NCBI RefSeq assembly: GCF_004321985.1
Contig: NZ_SCQN01000046.1
Coordinates: 1-64,000 of the forward strand
Direction: 5' to 3'
DNA length: 64,000 nt
Origin: Castellaniella sp.
GTDB lineage: Bacteria > Pseudomonadota > Gammaproteobacteria > Burkholderiales > Burkholderiaceae_B
The number at the start of each line of letters is the position of its first letter. Position 1 is the stretch's first letter. Both the position numbers and the translations under genes were made by a program. The notes below the pieces were generated by a model. It was not told the DNA's origin, did no database searches, and saw nothing but the letters and a program-made list of their open reading frames with translations. This document shows positions 37,803 through 47,247 of the stretch, one piece after another.

Positions 37803-39755
37803 CTATTCCTGCGCCAGCAGCGTGGTGACGTAATTGAGCGCTTCGTGCGCACTGTGCGCATCGTAGCCATAATCGTTCACCAGACGTGCCTCGACGGCCG
37901 AGATCTTTTCCAGTGTCTCGGTGTCTGCGCGCGTGGTCGATGTGACCAGACGGAGCACGTCGCGCCGCTCTTCGAACAGGTACTGCTCGATCGCCTCGCG
38001 CAGGCGCGCATGCTCGGCCAGCGTGAATTTGGCGCCACGCTTGTAGGCACCCAGTGCCTTGCGCACGATCTCCTGTCGAAACGACGTCTTGCCAGAATCG
38101 GAGATGCCGATCTTGGTTTCCACGCTGCGCAGGAAGCGTTCGTCGGCGTCGCGTTCCTCGCCCGTAATGGGGTCTGTCACCCTGCGGTTCTCGAGCACGG
38201 CCTCGACTTCATCCAGATATTTGTCCAGTAGCTCCTGGGCCTCGGTCTGGAAAGAAACGAACATCGCCTTGTGGACGTCTTCCTTGACCCAGCGGTTGTA
38301 GAACTCCTTTCGGGCTGTCACCAGAAAGTCGGTCCATTGCTTCTTCACCTTGGGATTCATGCGGGCGTCCGACTCGATGGCGTCCTTGAGCGCCAGCATG
38401 ACTTCCATCGTGGTCAGGCTCTTGGTTTCGGACTGGCTGATGGCACCAGCGAGCGCGTTGACGATGAAACGCGGCGAAACCCCATCCATGCCCTCGTCGG
38501 GTTGTTCGCGGATGATGCGTTCGGCATCGGCGTCCGATACACCTTCCACCGCCTCGTGCGCGTGGATGCGCAGCTTCTTGCTCAGGTCCAGATCCTGTCG
38601 CTCGGAGGGTTTCAGACGGGTGAGGATGGCGAACACGGCGGCCACTTTCAGGGCATGTGGATCCAGATGCACCTGCCGGAAAGAGGGAGTGGTGGAGGTG
38701 AGTTTCTGATAGATCCGCGCCTCGTCCGTGTAGCACAGCGTGTAGGGCACCTGCACGATGACCATGCGGTCCAGCAGCGCCTCATTCTCCTTCTCCTGCA
38801 GGAATCGGCGAAATTCCGCCATATTGGTGTGTGCGACGATGGTCTCGTCGATGAAAATCAGGGGGAAGCGGGAGACTTTGACGACTTGCTCCTGGGTCAG
38901 CGTCAGCAACAGATACAGGAACTCGCGCTTGACCTTGAGGATTTCGATCATCTCCAGAAGGCCCCGGTTGCCGGCGTAGACCGCGCCGGACCACGACCAG
39001 GCGCGTGGATCGCCTTCATCGCCGTATTCGGCGACCTTGGATAGATCGACCGAACCCACGAGATCGGCGATATCCGCTGTGGTGGGGTCGTGCGGGGCGT
39101 AGGTCCCGACGGCATTGCGTCCGGCCTCGTCGATGAAGATACGATGAACCGGCACGCGGGTGAAGTCTCCAGCGTATTTTTCAGCCAGCAGGGCGCGTGT
39201 GAAAGGGGACATCTCGCCTCTGACCTCGACTCCGTAAGTGTCCTGGAACTCCGCCTGCTTGTCGTGCGGAATCAGCAGAAGAGGAGATTCCTGGATCGGG
39301 CTTTCCTGGATGGCGTACAGCGCGCCTTCGTCGGTGCGGCTGTAGGCCTCGAGGCCGCGCTTGAGCAGGGTTACAAGACTGGATTTGCCGCCCGATGGTG
39401 GGCCCAGCAGAAGCAGCAGGCGTCGGCCGACTTCGGAGCCCTCGCTGGCCGCCTTGAAGTAGTTCGCCACCCGCTCCAGCGCCTGGTCGATGCCGAACAG
39501 ATCTTCCTCGAACAGTTTGTACCGGGTGCCGGTGGTACCCGGTTTTGCCGCCTCGAGCCCGCGCCAGCAGATCATGTCCCAGATGTACTGATGGCTGGAT
39601 CTGACGGCCCGCGCCGGATCGCTGGCGACAATATCGCGCAGGTAGTCACCGAAGCTTCCTGCCCAGTGCTGGGCCTGTTGCTTGCGCGAGTACTCCGCCA
39701 GAGAGTCAATGAATTCGGAACGGTTTTGTTCTGTCCCTTCGATGCGGTCGACCAC
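37803..39755 (-). CDS. prkA: PrkA serine protein kinase (YeaG-like)
   Basis: AAA+-type serine protein kinase of about 650 aa. It has the N-terminal PrkA AAA domain with P-loop GPPSGGKSS, conserved FIDEAGRNAVGTY and FIDETIVAHTNMAEF, and the C-terminal PrkA kinase domain. I chose the GTG at 39755 because GGAG precedes it by 7 nt; an upstream GTG (39794) has no such site. First gene of the prkA-DUF444-spoVR operon; spacing to the next gene is 21 bp. Confidence 0.93.
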   Translation of the reverse strand: MVDRIEGTEQNRSEFIDSLAEYSRKQQAQHWAGSFGDYLRDIVASDPARAVRSSHQYIWDMICWRGLEAAKPGTTGTRYKLFEEDLFGIDQALERVANYFKAASEGSEVGRRLLLLLGPPSGGKSSLVTLLKRGLEAYSRTDEGALYAIQESPIQESPLLLIPHDKQAEFQDTYGVEVRGEMSPFTRALLAEKYAGDFTRVPVHRIFIDEAGRNAVGTYAPHDPTTADIADLVGSVDLSKVAEYGDEGDPRAWSWSGAVYAGNRGLLEMIEILKVKREFLYLLLTLTQEQVVKVSRFPLIFIDETIVAHTNMAEFRRFLQEKENEALLDRMVIVQVPYTLCYTDEARIYQKLTSTTPSFRQVHLDPHALKVAAVFAILTRLKPSERQDLDLSKKLRIHAHEAVEGVSDADAERIIREQPDEGMDGVSPRFIVNALAGAISQSETKSLTTMEVMLALKDAIESDARMNPKVKKQWTDFLVTARKEFYNRWVKEDVHKAMFVSFQTEAQELLDKYLDEVEAVLENRRVTDPITGEERDADERFLRSVETKIGISDSGKTSFRQEIVRKALGAYKRGAKFTLAEHARLREAIEQYLFEERRDVLRLVTSTTRADTETLEKISAVEARLVNDYGYDAHSAHEALNYVTTLLAQE

Positions 39756-39972
39756 GGCTCTTCTCCAATCGTCATGATGGCAGCCTGCCGACACCGGTCG
39801 TGCGTGAGTCAGCCTATTTCAGCAGGCGCTTGATGGTCCTGAACCTCGAAATGTTTGTCTTCGCATGGTTGGACATCAGGTGGGCGTTGAAGTTCAGCAC
39901 ATTTGCCGGTCTCGACCAGATCTGGTGGGGCCATCGCGGCGGTACTGCAGGAGGCCGGTAGCCGGTTGTGAA
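39756..39972. other. Intergenic region between prkA and TSUP permease genes
   Basis: 217 bp lying between two minus-strand genes. It should hold the prkA promoter. I recognise no hairpin followed by T-run, no repeat and no convincing small gene. Confidence 0.4.
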
Positions 39973-40725
39973 TCAGCCTTGCCAGAGCATCTTCGCGGAC
40001 ACGATCATGGCCATCGCGACCATCACGATCCGGATCAGCTGATGGCCGCGATTGACGGCGATACGTGCGCCAAGAGTGCCCCCTATCCATTGGCCCGCCA
40101 GCATGGGCAGCCCGAAGGCCCAAACGATGTCGCCATGCAGGGCGTAGAACACCACCGCCACCATGTTGCTCGACAGATTCAGCAGCTTGGCGTGGCCGGT
40201 GGCCCGGGTGAGGTTCATGCCCAGCAGGGTGACTGCCGAGATCGCCAGAAAAGTGCCTGTTCCGGGACCGAAAAATGCGTCGTAGAAACCGATCAGCGGA
40301 GCGATCGTCGCTGCGTACGCCGCGTTCGGAATGCGTTGTGTACGATCCTGAGCTCCCACGCGGGGTGACAATAGAAAATATAGTGCGAAGCCGATCAGCA
40401 GGATAGGGATGAGCTGCTTCAGGATGTTGCTGTCGATGCGGGTCAGCGCCCAGGCGCCCGCCAACGCCCCGGCGAAGCTGGACAGGATCATCCACCGGCT
40501 CTTCTTCAGATCGATCTGGCGCTTGCGCAGAAACTGCAGGGTGGCGGCGGCCGACCCCGCGAAGCCACCGGCCTTGTTGGTGGCGATGGCTGCCCCGGGG
40601 GGCAGGCCGACTGCCAGCAGCGCCGGGATGGTGATGAGCCCGCCGCCGCCCGCGATGGCGTCGATGGTGCCTGCCGCCAGGGCGACGAAAAACAACAGAA
40701 ATGCGGTGTACAGCGTGATTTCCAT
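39973..40725 (-). CDS. TSUP (TauE/SafE, YfcA-like) membrane permease
   Basis: Sulfite-exporter-type permease of 250 aa with about seven to eight membrane segments. Family hallmarks are AAGTIDAIAGGGGLITIPALLAVGLPP at the N-terminus and the repeat copy LIGFYDAFFGPGTGTFL in the middle. Members export sulfite, sulfoacetate or other small anions, and many are unassigned. It lies 102 bp downstream of a TRAP transporter on the same strand, so an organosulfonate link is possible but unproven. Confidence 0.88.
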   Translation of the reverse strand: MEITLYTAFLLFFVALAAGTIDAIAGGGGLITIPALLAVGLPPGAAIATNKAGGFAGSAAATLQFLRKRQIDLKKSRWMILSSFAGALAGAWALTRIDSNILKQLIPILLIGFALYFLLSPRVGAQDRTQRIPNAAYAATIAPLIGFYDAFFGPGTGTFLAISAVTLLGMNLTRATGHAKLLNLSSNMVAVVFYALHGDIVWAFGLPMLAGQWIGGTLGARIAVNRGHQLIRIVMVAMAMIVSAKMLWQG

Positions 40726-40800
40726 GGCGAGGTGAGACGGGTGACGATGTGCTCAGCGCGGGGCCGGCCACCCGGTCTGGTGTGCCGGCCGTCGGAGGAG

Positions 40801-40816
40801 GGCCGCCGCAGCGGCC
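40801..40816. terminator. Hairpin downstream of the TRAP dctP gene
   Basis: GGCCGC-CGCA-GCGGCC, perfect 6-bp arms, starts 12 bp after the dctP stop on the minus strand. A second GC-rich dyad (GGCCGGC / GCCGGCC, about 40761-40790) follows. There is no T-run, so these may cause pausing or stabilise the mRNA 3' end between dctP and the TSUP gene rather than act as a classic terminator. Confidence 0.35.
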
Positions 40817-40827
40817 GAATGCAGCGC

Positions 40828-41853
40828 TCAGCGTTTGGTGATGTCGGCCTGAGCTTCCTTCACCAGATCCGGACCGATCTGCTTGGCCCATTTGTCGAAT
40901 ACCGGCTGGGTGACCTTGGCAAAGGCGCCGATTTGTTCGGGTGACAGTGTGGTGACCGTCACGCCATGGCTTTCGATGTCCTTGAGCAGCGAATTGTCAG
41001 TGGAAGTCACGCCCTTGCGCGCGATGACGATTTCCTGCTTGCCGGCTTCGATGGCGGCTTCGCGCACGATTTTCTGGTCTTCAGGCGACCACGAGGCCCA
41101 GACGTCCTTGTTCACCACGAAGATCAGCGGATCGGCCACATAGTTCCACAGCGTCAGGTATTTCTGGCCCACGTCGTAGAGCTTGGCGCCGGCATAGATG
41201 GACAGCGGGTTCTCCTGGCCGTCCACGGCGCCGCTGGCGAGTGCTGGCTGCGCATCGGCCCAGCTCATCTGCGTGGGGTTGGCCCCCAGCGCGGTGAAGG
41301 TGTCGATGTACAGCGGCGAACCCACGACGCGCAGCTTCATGCCTTTGATGTCCGCCGGGGCCTTGACCTCGCGCACTGAGTTGCTGAGCTGCCGGTAGCC
41401 GTTCTCGCCCCAGGCGAGCGGCACCACGCCTTTTTTGGACAGGATTTCGAAGAGCTTTTCGCCGACCTTGCCATGGGTCAGCACGTCGATGGCCGGGTAG
41501 TCCGGCATGAGGAATGGCAGCGAGAACAGATTCAGTTCCTTGACCTGCGGCGACCAGTTGATGGTGGAGCCGATCGCCATGTCGATCACGCCCTGGCGGA
41601 TGGCGGTGAATTCGCGCGTCTGATCGCCCTGTACCAGCGAAGTGCCCGGGTAGACCTTGATGTTGATGCGCCCCTTGGTGCGCTCACGCACCAGGTCCGA
41701 CCAGATCACGGCGCCCTGGCCCCAGGGGAAGGTCGTGCCCACGACGATGGACAGTTTGTATTCGGACTTGTAGTTGGCCGCCTGGGAAGGTGCAGCGATG
41801 GTCAGTGCGCCGACAGCGAAAGCCACCGCGGCCATGAGTCGTTTGATAGGCAT
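40828..41853 (-). CDS. dctP: TRAP transporter substrate-binding protein (DctP family)
   Basis: Periplasmic solute receptor of 341 aa. Signal peptide at residues 1-25 ending SQA. Mature segments typical of DctP include KVYPGTSLVQGDQ, NLFSLPFLMPDY and the conserved PLYIDTFTALGANPT followed by ENPLSIYAGAKLYDVGQKY. AGGAG lies before the ATG at 41853. The ligand is probably an organic acid anion, its identity unknown. Confidence 0.9.
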   Translation of the reverse strand: MPIKRLMAAVAFAVGALTIAAPSQAANYKSEYKLSIVVGTTFPWGQGAVIWSDLVRERTKGRINIKVYPGTSLVQGDQTREFTAIRQGVIDMAIGSTINWSPQVKELNLFSLPFLMPDYPAIDVLTHGKVGEKLFEILSKKGVVPLAWGENGYRQLSNSVREVKAPADIKGMKLRVVGSPLYIDTFTALGANPTQMSWADAQPALASGAVDGQENPLSIYAGAKLYDVGQKYLTLWNYVADPLIFVVNKDVWASWSPEDQKIVREAAIEAGKQEIVIARKGVTSTDNSLLKDIESHGVTVTTLSPEQIGAFAKVTQPVFDKWAKQIGPDLVKEAQADITKR

Positions 41854-41900
41854 GTGAGTCTCCTCTGAAAGTCCCCGTTGAAGTCTATTTGGATGAAGCG

Positions 41901-43199
41901 TCAGTATCCCAGATAATGCGGCAGCCACAAGGCAAGCTGCGGAAACAGCACGACCAGTACCAGCGACCCCATCATGCCGCCCACCATCCAGACGACCCAG
42001 CGCACCGTGCTCTCCATGGGCACCTGGGCGATCTTGCAGGACACCATGAGATTCACAGCCACGGGTGGCGTGAACTGGCCCACGGCCACCATCAGCGTGA
42101 GGACTACGCCCAGCCACACCAGATCCCAGTGAAAAGCCATGGCGACCGGCTGGATGAGGGGCACGAAGATCAGGAAGATGGAAATTCCATCCAGGAACAT
42201 GCCGGCCACGATGAGCAGCAGGATCAGCAGCGTCAGCACACCGTACGGCCCCAGCCCGGAATGCACGATGGCGTTGGTCAGCGGGTCGATGATGCTCAGC
42301 GTGGACAGCGACCAGGCGAAGATGCCTGCCAGTGTCACGATCAGCATGATCACGGCCGACAGTTCACCGGCCTCGCGCAGGATGGGAAACAGGTCGCGCC
42401 ACGACATGGTGCGGTGCACGAAAATGCCGATGAAAAGCCCATAGAACACGGCCACCACGGCCGCCTCGGTGGGGGTGAAGTACCCCATGCGCATCCCGCC
42501 CAGGATAATGACGGGTGCCGATAGGCCCCAGACAGCCTGATACAGGCTGCGCCAGAAGGGTGGGCGAGGTTCCTTGCGGGCTTCGGCACCCATGTTGTGA
42601 CGGCGTGCGAGCCATACGGCGGGGATGATGAGGCCGATTCCCGCGAGAATGCCCGGCACCATGCCGGCCGCAAACAGGGCCGGGACGGATGCCTGCGGCA
42701 CCAGGATGGAGTACACGATCATCGCGATGGACGGCGGGATCAGGATGTCGGTTGCCGCGCCTGCGGCCACCACACTGGCCGAGTAGGCGCGCGGATAGCC
42801 CGCCCGGTTCATGGCGCCGATCATGATGGCGCCCACGGCCGCAGCGCAGGCGGGACCGGACCCGGAGATTCCGCCCAGGAACATGGCCACGGTGATGGCG
42901 ACCACCGCCAGCATCCCCGGGCCGTTGCCGGTGATCGACTGGGCCAGCCGCACCAGCCGCGCGGCGACACCCGAGCGGTCGAAGATGGAGCCCACCAGCA
43001 CGAACATCGGAATGGCGAGCAGCGGATATTTCGCCAGCCCGGCATAGAAGCTTTGCGACACAGCCATGAGCCCGAACCAGTGTGTGTCGGGGTTGGCCAG
43101 GGCGATCGCCACAGTGCCGGCGCCGCCCAAAGCCACACCGACCGGGACGCCAATGGCCATCAGGATCACGAACATCGCAAAGAGGAGGCTGGAAATCAT
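41901..43199 (-). CDS. dctM: TRAP transporter large permease (DctM family)
   Basis: Large membrane subunit of 432 aa with about twelve membrane segments. Typical segments include AIPMFVLVGSIFDRSG, FLGGISGSGPACAAAVG and ILIPPSIAMIVYSI. The start codon overlaps the small-permease stop (ATGA), and dctP follows after 47 bp. Confidence 0.93.
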   Translation of the reverse strand: MISSLLFAMFVILMAIGVPVGVALGGAGTVAIALANPDTHWFGLMAVSQSFYAGLAKYPLLAIPMFVLVGSIFDRSGVAARLVRLAQSITGNGPGMLAVVAITVAMFLGGISGSGPACAAAVGAIMIGAMNRAGYPRAYSASVVAAGAATDILIPPSIAMIVYSILVPQASVPALFAAGMVPGILAGIGLIIPAVWLARRHNMGAEARKEPRPPFWRSLYQAVWGLSAPVIILGGMRMGYFTPTEAAVVAVFYGLFIGIFVHRTMSWRDLFPILREAGELSAVIMLIVTLAGIFAWSLSTLSIIDPLTNAIVHSGLGPYGVLTLLILLLIVAGMFLDGISIFLIFVPLIQPVAMAFHWDLVWLGVVLTLMVAVGQFTPPVAVNLMVSCKIAQVPMESTVRWVVWMVGGMMGSLVLVVLFPQLALWLPHYLGY

Positions 43200-43717
43200 G
43201 CTTGCTGCCTCCATGCGCGTTGAAGCATCCCGATCAGGCGCAGCGAAATCGTGGTGGACAACACTGGAAGCCAGCTCGAATACCACCAGACCGGTACGCC
43301 GATCGCGGGCGATGTGTCGCCCCAGTTGAAGTCGTCCAGTGCCATGCGGCCCAGCAGGACCGTCAGCACGATGAAGAACAGCAGGCAGATGGCGGTGGAG
43401 GCCAGCGTAAATCGCCGTTGGCGTTCCGTACTGCCCGCGTCAGCGAGCATTTCGATCCGGATGTGCAGCCGGCGCACGAATGCCGAACCGCTCGCGCTCA
43501 TGGTGAGCACCACGAGCAGAAAAATGGAGATTTCCTCGGTCCAGGCGAAGGATTCGGACGTGAGGTAGCGCACGATGACGTTGGCGAGTGTGATGCAGGC
43601 CAAGACCGCCATGGTGAGCACGGTGACCCAGTCTTCCAACAGCAGCGGGATACGGACCGGTGGATCCGGCGGTGGCGTGTAGATGCCGGAAGGGTCGGCG
43701 GCGTGATCGTCTGGCAT
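43196..43717 (-). CDS. dctQ: TRAP transporter small permease (DctQ family)
   Basis: Small membrane subunit of about 173 aa with four hydrophobic segments. Family segments are VRYLTSESFAWTEEISIFLLV and RRLHIRIEMLAD. I start at the ATG 43717; a TTG at 43756 would add 13 residues and neither start has a strong ribosome site. First gene of the dctQ-dctM-dctP operon. Confidence 0.87.
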   Translation of the reverse strand: MPDDHAADPSGIYTPPPDPPVRIPLLLEDWVTVLTMAVLACITLANVIVRYLTSESFAWTEEISIFLLVVLTMSASGSAFVRRLHIRIEMLADAGSTERQRRFTLASTAICLLFFIVLTVLLGRMALDDFNWGDTSPAIGVPVWWYSSWLPVLSTTISLRLIGMLQRAWRQQA

Positions 43718-43786
43718 GAGCGCTGCAGTAGCGTGAGTTGGATGGGGCTGAAACAAAGGTCTTCATACTACAGCCAGATGGGTCTT

Positions 43787-43802
43787 TTGCCCCTTCGGGC
43801 AA
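43787..43802. promoter_or_regulatory. Small stable hairpin in the dctQ / acetolactate synthase divergent region
   Basis: TTGCCC-CTTC-GGGCAA, perfect 6-bp arms with a tetraloop, lies 120 bp upstream of the acetohydroxyacid synthase start. It may be a leader structure. I could not find an obvious branched-chain-amino-acid-rich leader peptide next to it, so attenuation is not shown. Confidence 0.3.
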
Positions 43803-43921
43803 TCCCGTGCAGAGGTGGTGGAGAGGCGTGCAAATGTTGGGGATGGTGCAAGAATTCGTCTCGATCGGCGATAAACTGACCCTTTTGCGCGGCGTTTCAG
43901 CCGCTTGCCCGAGGTTTTTCC

Positions 43922-45703
43922 GTGAATGCCCCCGTCTCTTCCGCCTCTCTGGCAGTGACTGCCGCCCCCTCCGCTGCTGCGGGCCGAAATGGTGCTCAGG
44001 TTTTGCTGGACACGTTGATTGCCCTAGGGGTGGATACGGTGTTCGGCTATCCGGGCGGCGCGGTTCTGCCGCTTTACGACGCGCTCTACACCGAGCCGCG
44101 CATTCGCCACATTCTGGTGCGCCACGAACAGGCCGCCATGCACGCGGCCGAGGGCTACGCCCGGACCACAGGGCGCACCGGCGTGGTGTTCGTGACTTCC
44201 GGACCCGGCATGTCCAATACCACCACCGGGTTGCTGGACGCCATCTGCGACTCCATTCCCGTGCTGTGTGTGAGCGGCCAGGTCGCGACCAGTGCAATCG
44301 GTACGGATGCGTTTCAGGAATGCGATGCCGTGGGGATCTCCCGGCCGGTCACGAAGTGGAATGCGCAGGTCAAGCGTGCGGAAGACGTGGCAGGTCTGGC
44401 GGCCAAGGCGCTGCGGCTGACCCGCAGCGGCCGGCCCGGTCCCGTGCTGCTGGACTTCCCCAAGGATCTGCAGATGGCGCCGGTGCCGGCGGAGTATCTG
44501 ACGGCGGCGCCCGAACCGGCGGCGACGGCCGAGACGCTGTCGCCCGTGACCGAGGCGAATCTCAAGCGTGCGGCGGCGCTGATTGCCAATGCCCGGCGCC
44601 CGGTGTTCTATGGCGGCGGGGGACTCATCAATTCCGGGCTGGACGCCTGTCACGCGTTTTGCAGCCTGGTCCAGTCCGTGGGTGCGCCGTGCACGCTGAC
44701 CCTGATGGGGCTGGGCGCCTATCCCGCCGACGACACCCAGTTCCTGGGGATGCTGGGCATGCATGGCACGCTGCAGGCGAATCTCGCCATGCACCATGCT
44801 GACCTCATCGTGTGTGTGGGGGCGCGGTTCGACGATCGCATCACGGGCCGGTTGTCGGATTTCTGCCCGTTCGCGGAGAAGATCCATCTGGACATCGATC
44901 CGGCGTCCATCGACAAGGTCGTGCGCGCCGACGTCGCGCTGGTGGGCGATTGCTACCCGTTGCTGCGTGCGCTGCACAAGGAACTGGGTACACAGATGCT
45001 CGATCCGCATCGTCTGGACGACTGGTGGCAGCGTATCGGGGTCTGGCAGGCGCGCGACTGCCTGAAGGTCACACCTTCGGATCAGGTCATCCTGCCCCAG
45101 GACCTGATGCAGCGCATCGATCGCGTGCTGGACGGGCAGGATGCCATCGTCTCCACCGATGTGGGGCAGCATCAGATGTGGGCCGCCCAGTACATCCGCA
45201 TCAACCGGCCCAATCGCTGGCTGACGTCCGGAGGCGCCGGTACCATGGGCTACGGCCTGCCGGCGGCCATCGGGGCGCAGATCGCCCATCCGGACAAGAC
45301 GGTGGTGTGCGTGAGCGGCGATGCCTCGGTGCTGATGAATATCCAGGAACTGGCCACCGCCATGCAGCACCGCGCGCCCGTCAAGCTCATCCTGTGCAAC
45401 AACGGCCACATGGGCATGGTGCGCCAGTGGCAGGAACTGATCCACGAAGGCCGCTACAGCCACAGCTACAACGCTTCATTGCCGAATTTTGTGGCACTGG
45501 CCGGTGCCTTTGGCTGGGGCGCGGCGCGGGTCGAGCACCCCAACGATCTGGACGCTGCGTTGGCCACCTGCATGGCGTACGACGGTCCGTATTTCCTCGA
45601 TGTCGCCGTAGTGCCGCTGCAGAACTGCTTCCCAATGATGCCCGCCGGCTGCGGGCATCAGCAGGTCATGTTGTCCGAAGACACCTGGTATGTTGAGGAA
45701 TGA
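43922..45703 (+). CDS. ilvB: Acetohydroxyacid (acetolactate) synthase large subunit
   Basis: ThDP enzyme joining two pyruvates (or pyruvate and 2-oxobutyrate) for branched-chain amino acid synthesis. It is 593 aa. [15 protein letters not shown], the activating glutamate E69 ([14 protein letters not shown]), SIGTDAFQE-type [10 protein letters not shown], and the ThDP motif from [12 protein letters not shown] to [12 protein letters not shown] are present; the tryptophan in RQWQ is typical for true acetohydroxyacid synthase. Start is GTG with GAGG 7 nt upstream. No ilvH small-subunit gene follows, so it may work alone, borrow a distant subunit, or have a catabolic role. Confidence 0.88.
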   Translation: MNAPVSSASLAVTAAPSAAAGRNGAQVLLDTLIALGVDTVFGYPGGAVLPLYDALYTEPRIRHILVRHEQAAMHAAEGYARTTGRTGVVFVTSGPGMSNTTTGLLDAICDSIPVLCVSGQVATSAIGTDAFQECDAVGISRPVTKWNAQVKRAEDVAGLAAKALRLTRSGRPGPVLLDFPKDLQMAPVPAEYLTAAPEPAATAETLSPVTEANLKRAAALIANARRPVFYGGGGLINSGLDACHAFCSLVQSVGAPCTLTLMGLGAYPADDTQFLGMLGMHGTLQANLAMHHADLIVCVGARFDDRITGRLSDFCPFAEKIHLDIDPASIDKVVRADVALVGDCYPLLRALHKELGTQMLDPHRLDDWWQRIGVWQARDCLKVTPSDQVILPQDLMQRIDRVLDGQDAIVSTDVGQHQMWAAQYIRINRPNRWLTSGGAGTMGYGLPAAIGAQIAHPDKTVVCVSGDASVLMNIQELATAMQHRAPVKLILCNNGHMGMVRQWQELIHEGRYSHSYNASLPNFVALAGAFGWGAARVEHPNDLDAALATCMAYDGPYFLDVAVVPLQNCFPMMPAGCGHQQVMLSEDTWYVEE

Positions 45704-45781
45704 TGGTGGTGGGCGCAGTGTCCTGTCTGGCTGGTTTGAGCGCTTGAATTTGGATGGATGGGCTCATTAGGGCACTGACAC

Positions 45782-46495
45782 TTATACCGTCATGTATTTG
45801 TGTACCCTCTCCAGGTTCGAGGTTACGTCGACCGAAGTACCAGACCAGACCGTGCGGCCCTTTTCGATGACGTAGTGGCGGTCAGCCAGAGCGAGCAGTG
45901 CGTCGATATTTTTGTCGACGATGATGAGCGACAGGCCGTCATCCCTGAGCTTGCGCAGGTCACTCCAGATCTGATGGCGGATGATGGGCGCCAGGCCTTC
46001 GGTTGCCTCGTCCAGAACCAGCAGGTTGGGATTGGTCATCAGCGCCCGGCCAATGGCCAGCATCTGCTGCTCACCGCCCGAAAGTGCGGCACCGCCGTTC
46101 CGGCGCCGCTCGTGCAGCCGGGGAAAGAAGGCGTAGACGCGCTGCAGATCCCATTTGCTCGTGCCTTGCGGAGAGGGGCGGGCGGTAGCAACCAGGTTTT
46201 CCTCGACAGTCAGGTTGGGGAAGATCTGACGACCTTCTGGAACGAGCGCAAGTCCTTTGCGGGCAATTTTGTAGGCACGCAAGTTCTTCAGCGACGTGCC
46301 CGCATAGTGGATGCTGCCGTCCAGACAGCGGATCATTCCGAACAGGCATTTCAGTGTGGTCGAGCGTCCCATGCCGTTGCGGCCCAGCAGCGTGATGGCC
46401 TCGCCTTCCCGCACGGAGAACGAGACGTCGAACAGGACTTGGGCGGCGCCGTAGCCGGCTTGCATGCCGGTAACTTCCAGCGTTTTGGAGCTCAT
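45782..46495 (-). CDS. LivF-type ABC ATP-binding protein with altered Walker A
   Basis: ATPase of the third importer, 237 aa. The Walker A motif reads GRNGMGRS (residues 38-45), with arginine R44 replacing the normally invariant lysine; the codon is CGC at 46366-46364. The signature LSGGEQQ and Walker B LLVLDEATEGLAP are intact and the switch segment is VDKN. ATP hydrolysis at this site may be weak or absent. It is last in the aromatic operon and overlaps the LivG gene by 4 nt. Confidence 0.9.
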   Translation of the reverse strand: MSSKTLEVTGMQAGYGAAQVLFDVSFSVREGEAITLLGRNGMGRSTTLKCLFGMIRCLDGSIHYAGTSLKNLRAYKIARKGLALVPEGRQIFPNLTVEENLVATARPSPQGTSKWDLQRVYAFFPRLHERRRNGGAALSGGEQQMLAIGRALMTNPNLLVLDEATEGLAPIIRHQIWSDLRKLRDDGLSLIIVDKNIDALLALADRHYVIEKGRTVWSGTSVDVTSNLERVHKYMTV

Positions 46496-47247
46496 GGTGT
46501 ATCGCTTCCATTTCCGAGGTAGAGCGCGAGGACTTGTGGGTTTTTGCGAATCTCTTGCGGTGTGCCACTAGCGGCCACTCGGCCAGATTCCAGAACGGTG
46601 ATGGTGTCGGCCAGTGAAAAAACGGCTTCCATGTCGTGTTCGACCAGCACCATGGTGAATTCGCCCTTGAGCGATTGCAGCAGCTGCGCCACGTTGGTGG
46701 ATTCGGCGGCGCTCATGCCGGCCATGGGTTCGTCGAGCAGCAGGAACTGTGGGCCGGCGGCGATCGCCATGGCCAGCTCGAGCTGCCGCCGCTCCCCGTA
46801 GCTGATGTCGTGTGTGGTGGCGTTGGCCAGGTGATACAGATGGGTCTTTTGCAGGGCCGGCTCGGCAAATGGCATGAGGTGGCGCTGGGACGTGAGCGGT
46901 CGCCAAAACCGGAAGCAGTGCTCGCGGGCTGCCATGGCCGCAAACAGCACGTTTTCCAGCACGGTGAATTCGTCGATGACGGAGGTGATCTGGTATGAGC
47001 GGAACAGCCCCGCACGCACCCGTTCATTGACTGGCGTGTGGGTGACGTCCGTGTCACCGTACGCGATGGTGCCGTGATCGGGAAGCAGTTCTCCGGCCAG
47101 CAGACCTACCAGGGTGCTCTTGCCCGCTCCGTTGGGGCCAATCAGGGCATGGAAGGAGCCAGCTGAGATATCCAGCGAAACATTGTCCACGGCCTTGAAG
47201 GCGCCGTAGCTTTTCTTCAGATTCTTGACGTGCATCGGCTGACTCAT
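46492..47247 (-). CDS. LivG-type ABC ATP-binding protein
   Basis: ATPase of the third importer, 251 aa. Walker A GPNGAGKS is intact, signature DISYGERRQLE as often in LivG, Walker B FLLLDEPMAGMS, H-loop VEHDME. The ATG at 47247 overlaps the LivM stop by 4 nt; the longer open frame upstream lies inside LivM and is not used. Confidence 0.91.
   Translation of the reverse strand: MSQPMHVKNLKKSYGAFKAVDNVSLDISAGSFHALIGPNGAGKSTLVGLLAGELLPDHGTIAYGDTDVTHTPVNERVRAGLFRSYQITSVIDEFTVLENVLFAAMAAREHCFRFWRPLTSQRHLMPFAEPALQKTHLYHLANATTHDISYGERRQLELAMAIAAGPQFLLLDEPMAGMSAAESTNVAQLLQSLKGEFTMVLVEHDMEAVFSLADTITVLESGRVAASGTPQEIRKNPQVLALYLGNGSDTP

Noticed and set aside
39814-39876. 20-residue minus-strand frame between the TSUP permease and prkA genes
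   Set aside because: No ribosome site, very short, and no recognisable family; its frame runs open upstream without a better start.
39809-40891. 360-codon minus-strand open frame across the TSUP permease and its flanks
   Set aside because: It overlaps the well-supported TSUP gene in another frame and has the Arg/His/Gly-rich composition of a GC-rich shadow frame.
43828-43921. Possible leader peptide for attenuation upstream of the acetohydroxyacid synthase
   Set aside because: The ATG frame there runs on into the gene in another frame and shows no run of Leu, Val or Ile codons near a terminator hairpin.
43922-45703. Sulfoacetaldehyde acetyltransferase (Xsc), suggested by nearby TRAP and TSUP genes
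   Set aside because: The sequence has the GYPGG, GTDAFQE and RQWQ motifs of acetohydroxyacid synthase and lacks the Xsc-type N-terminus.
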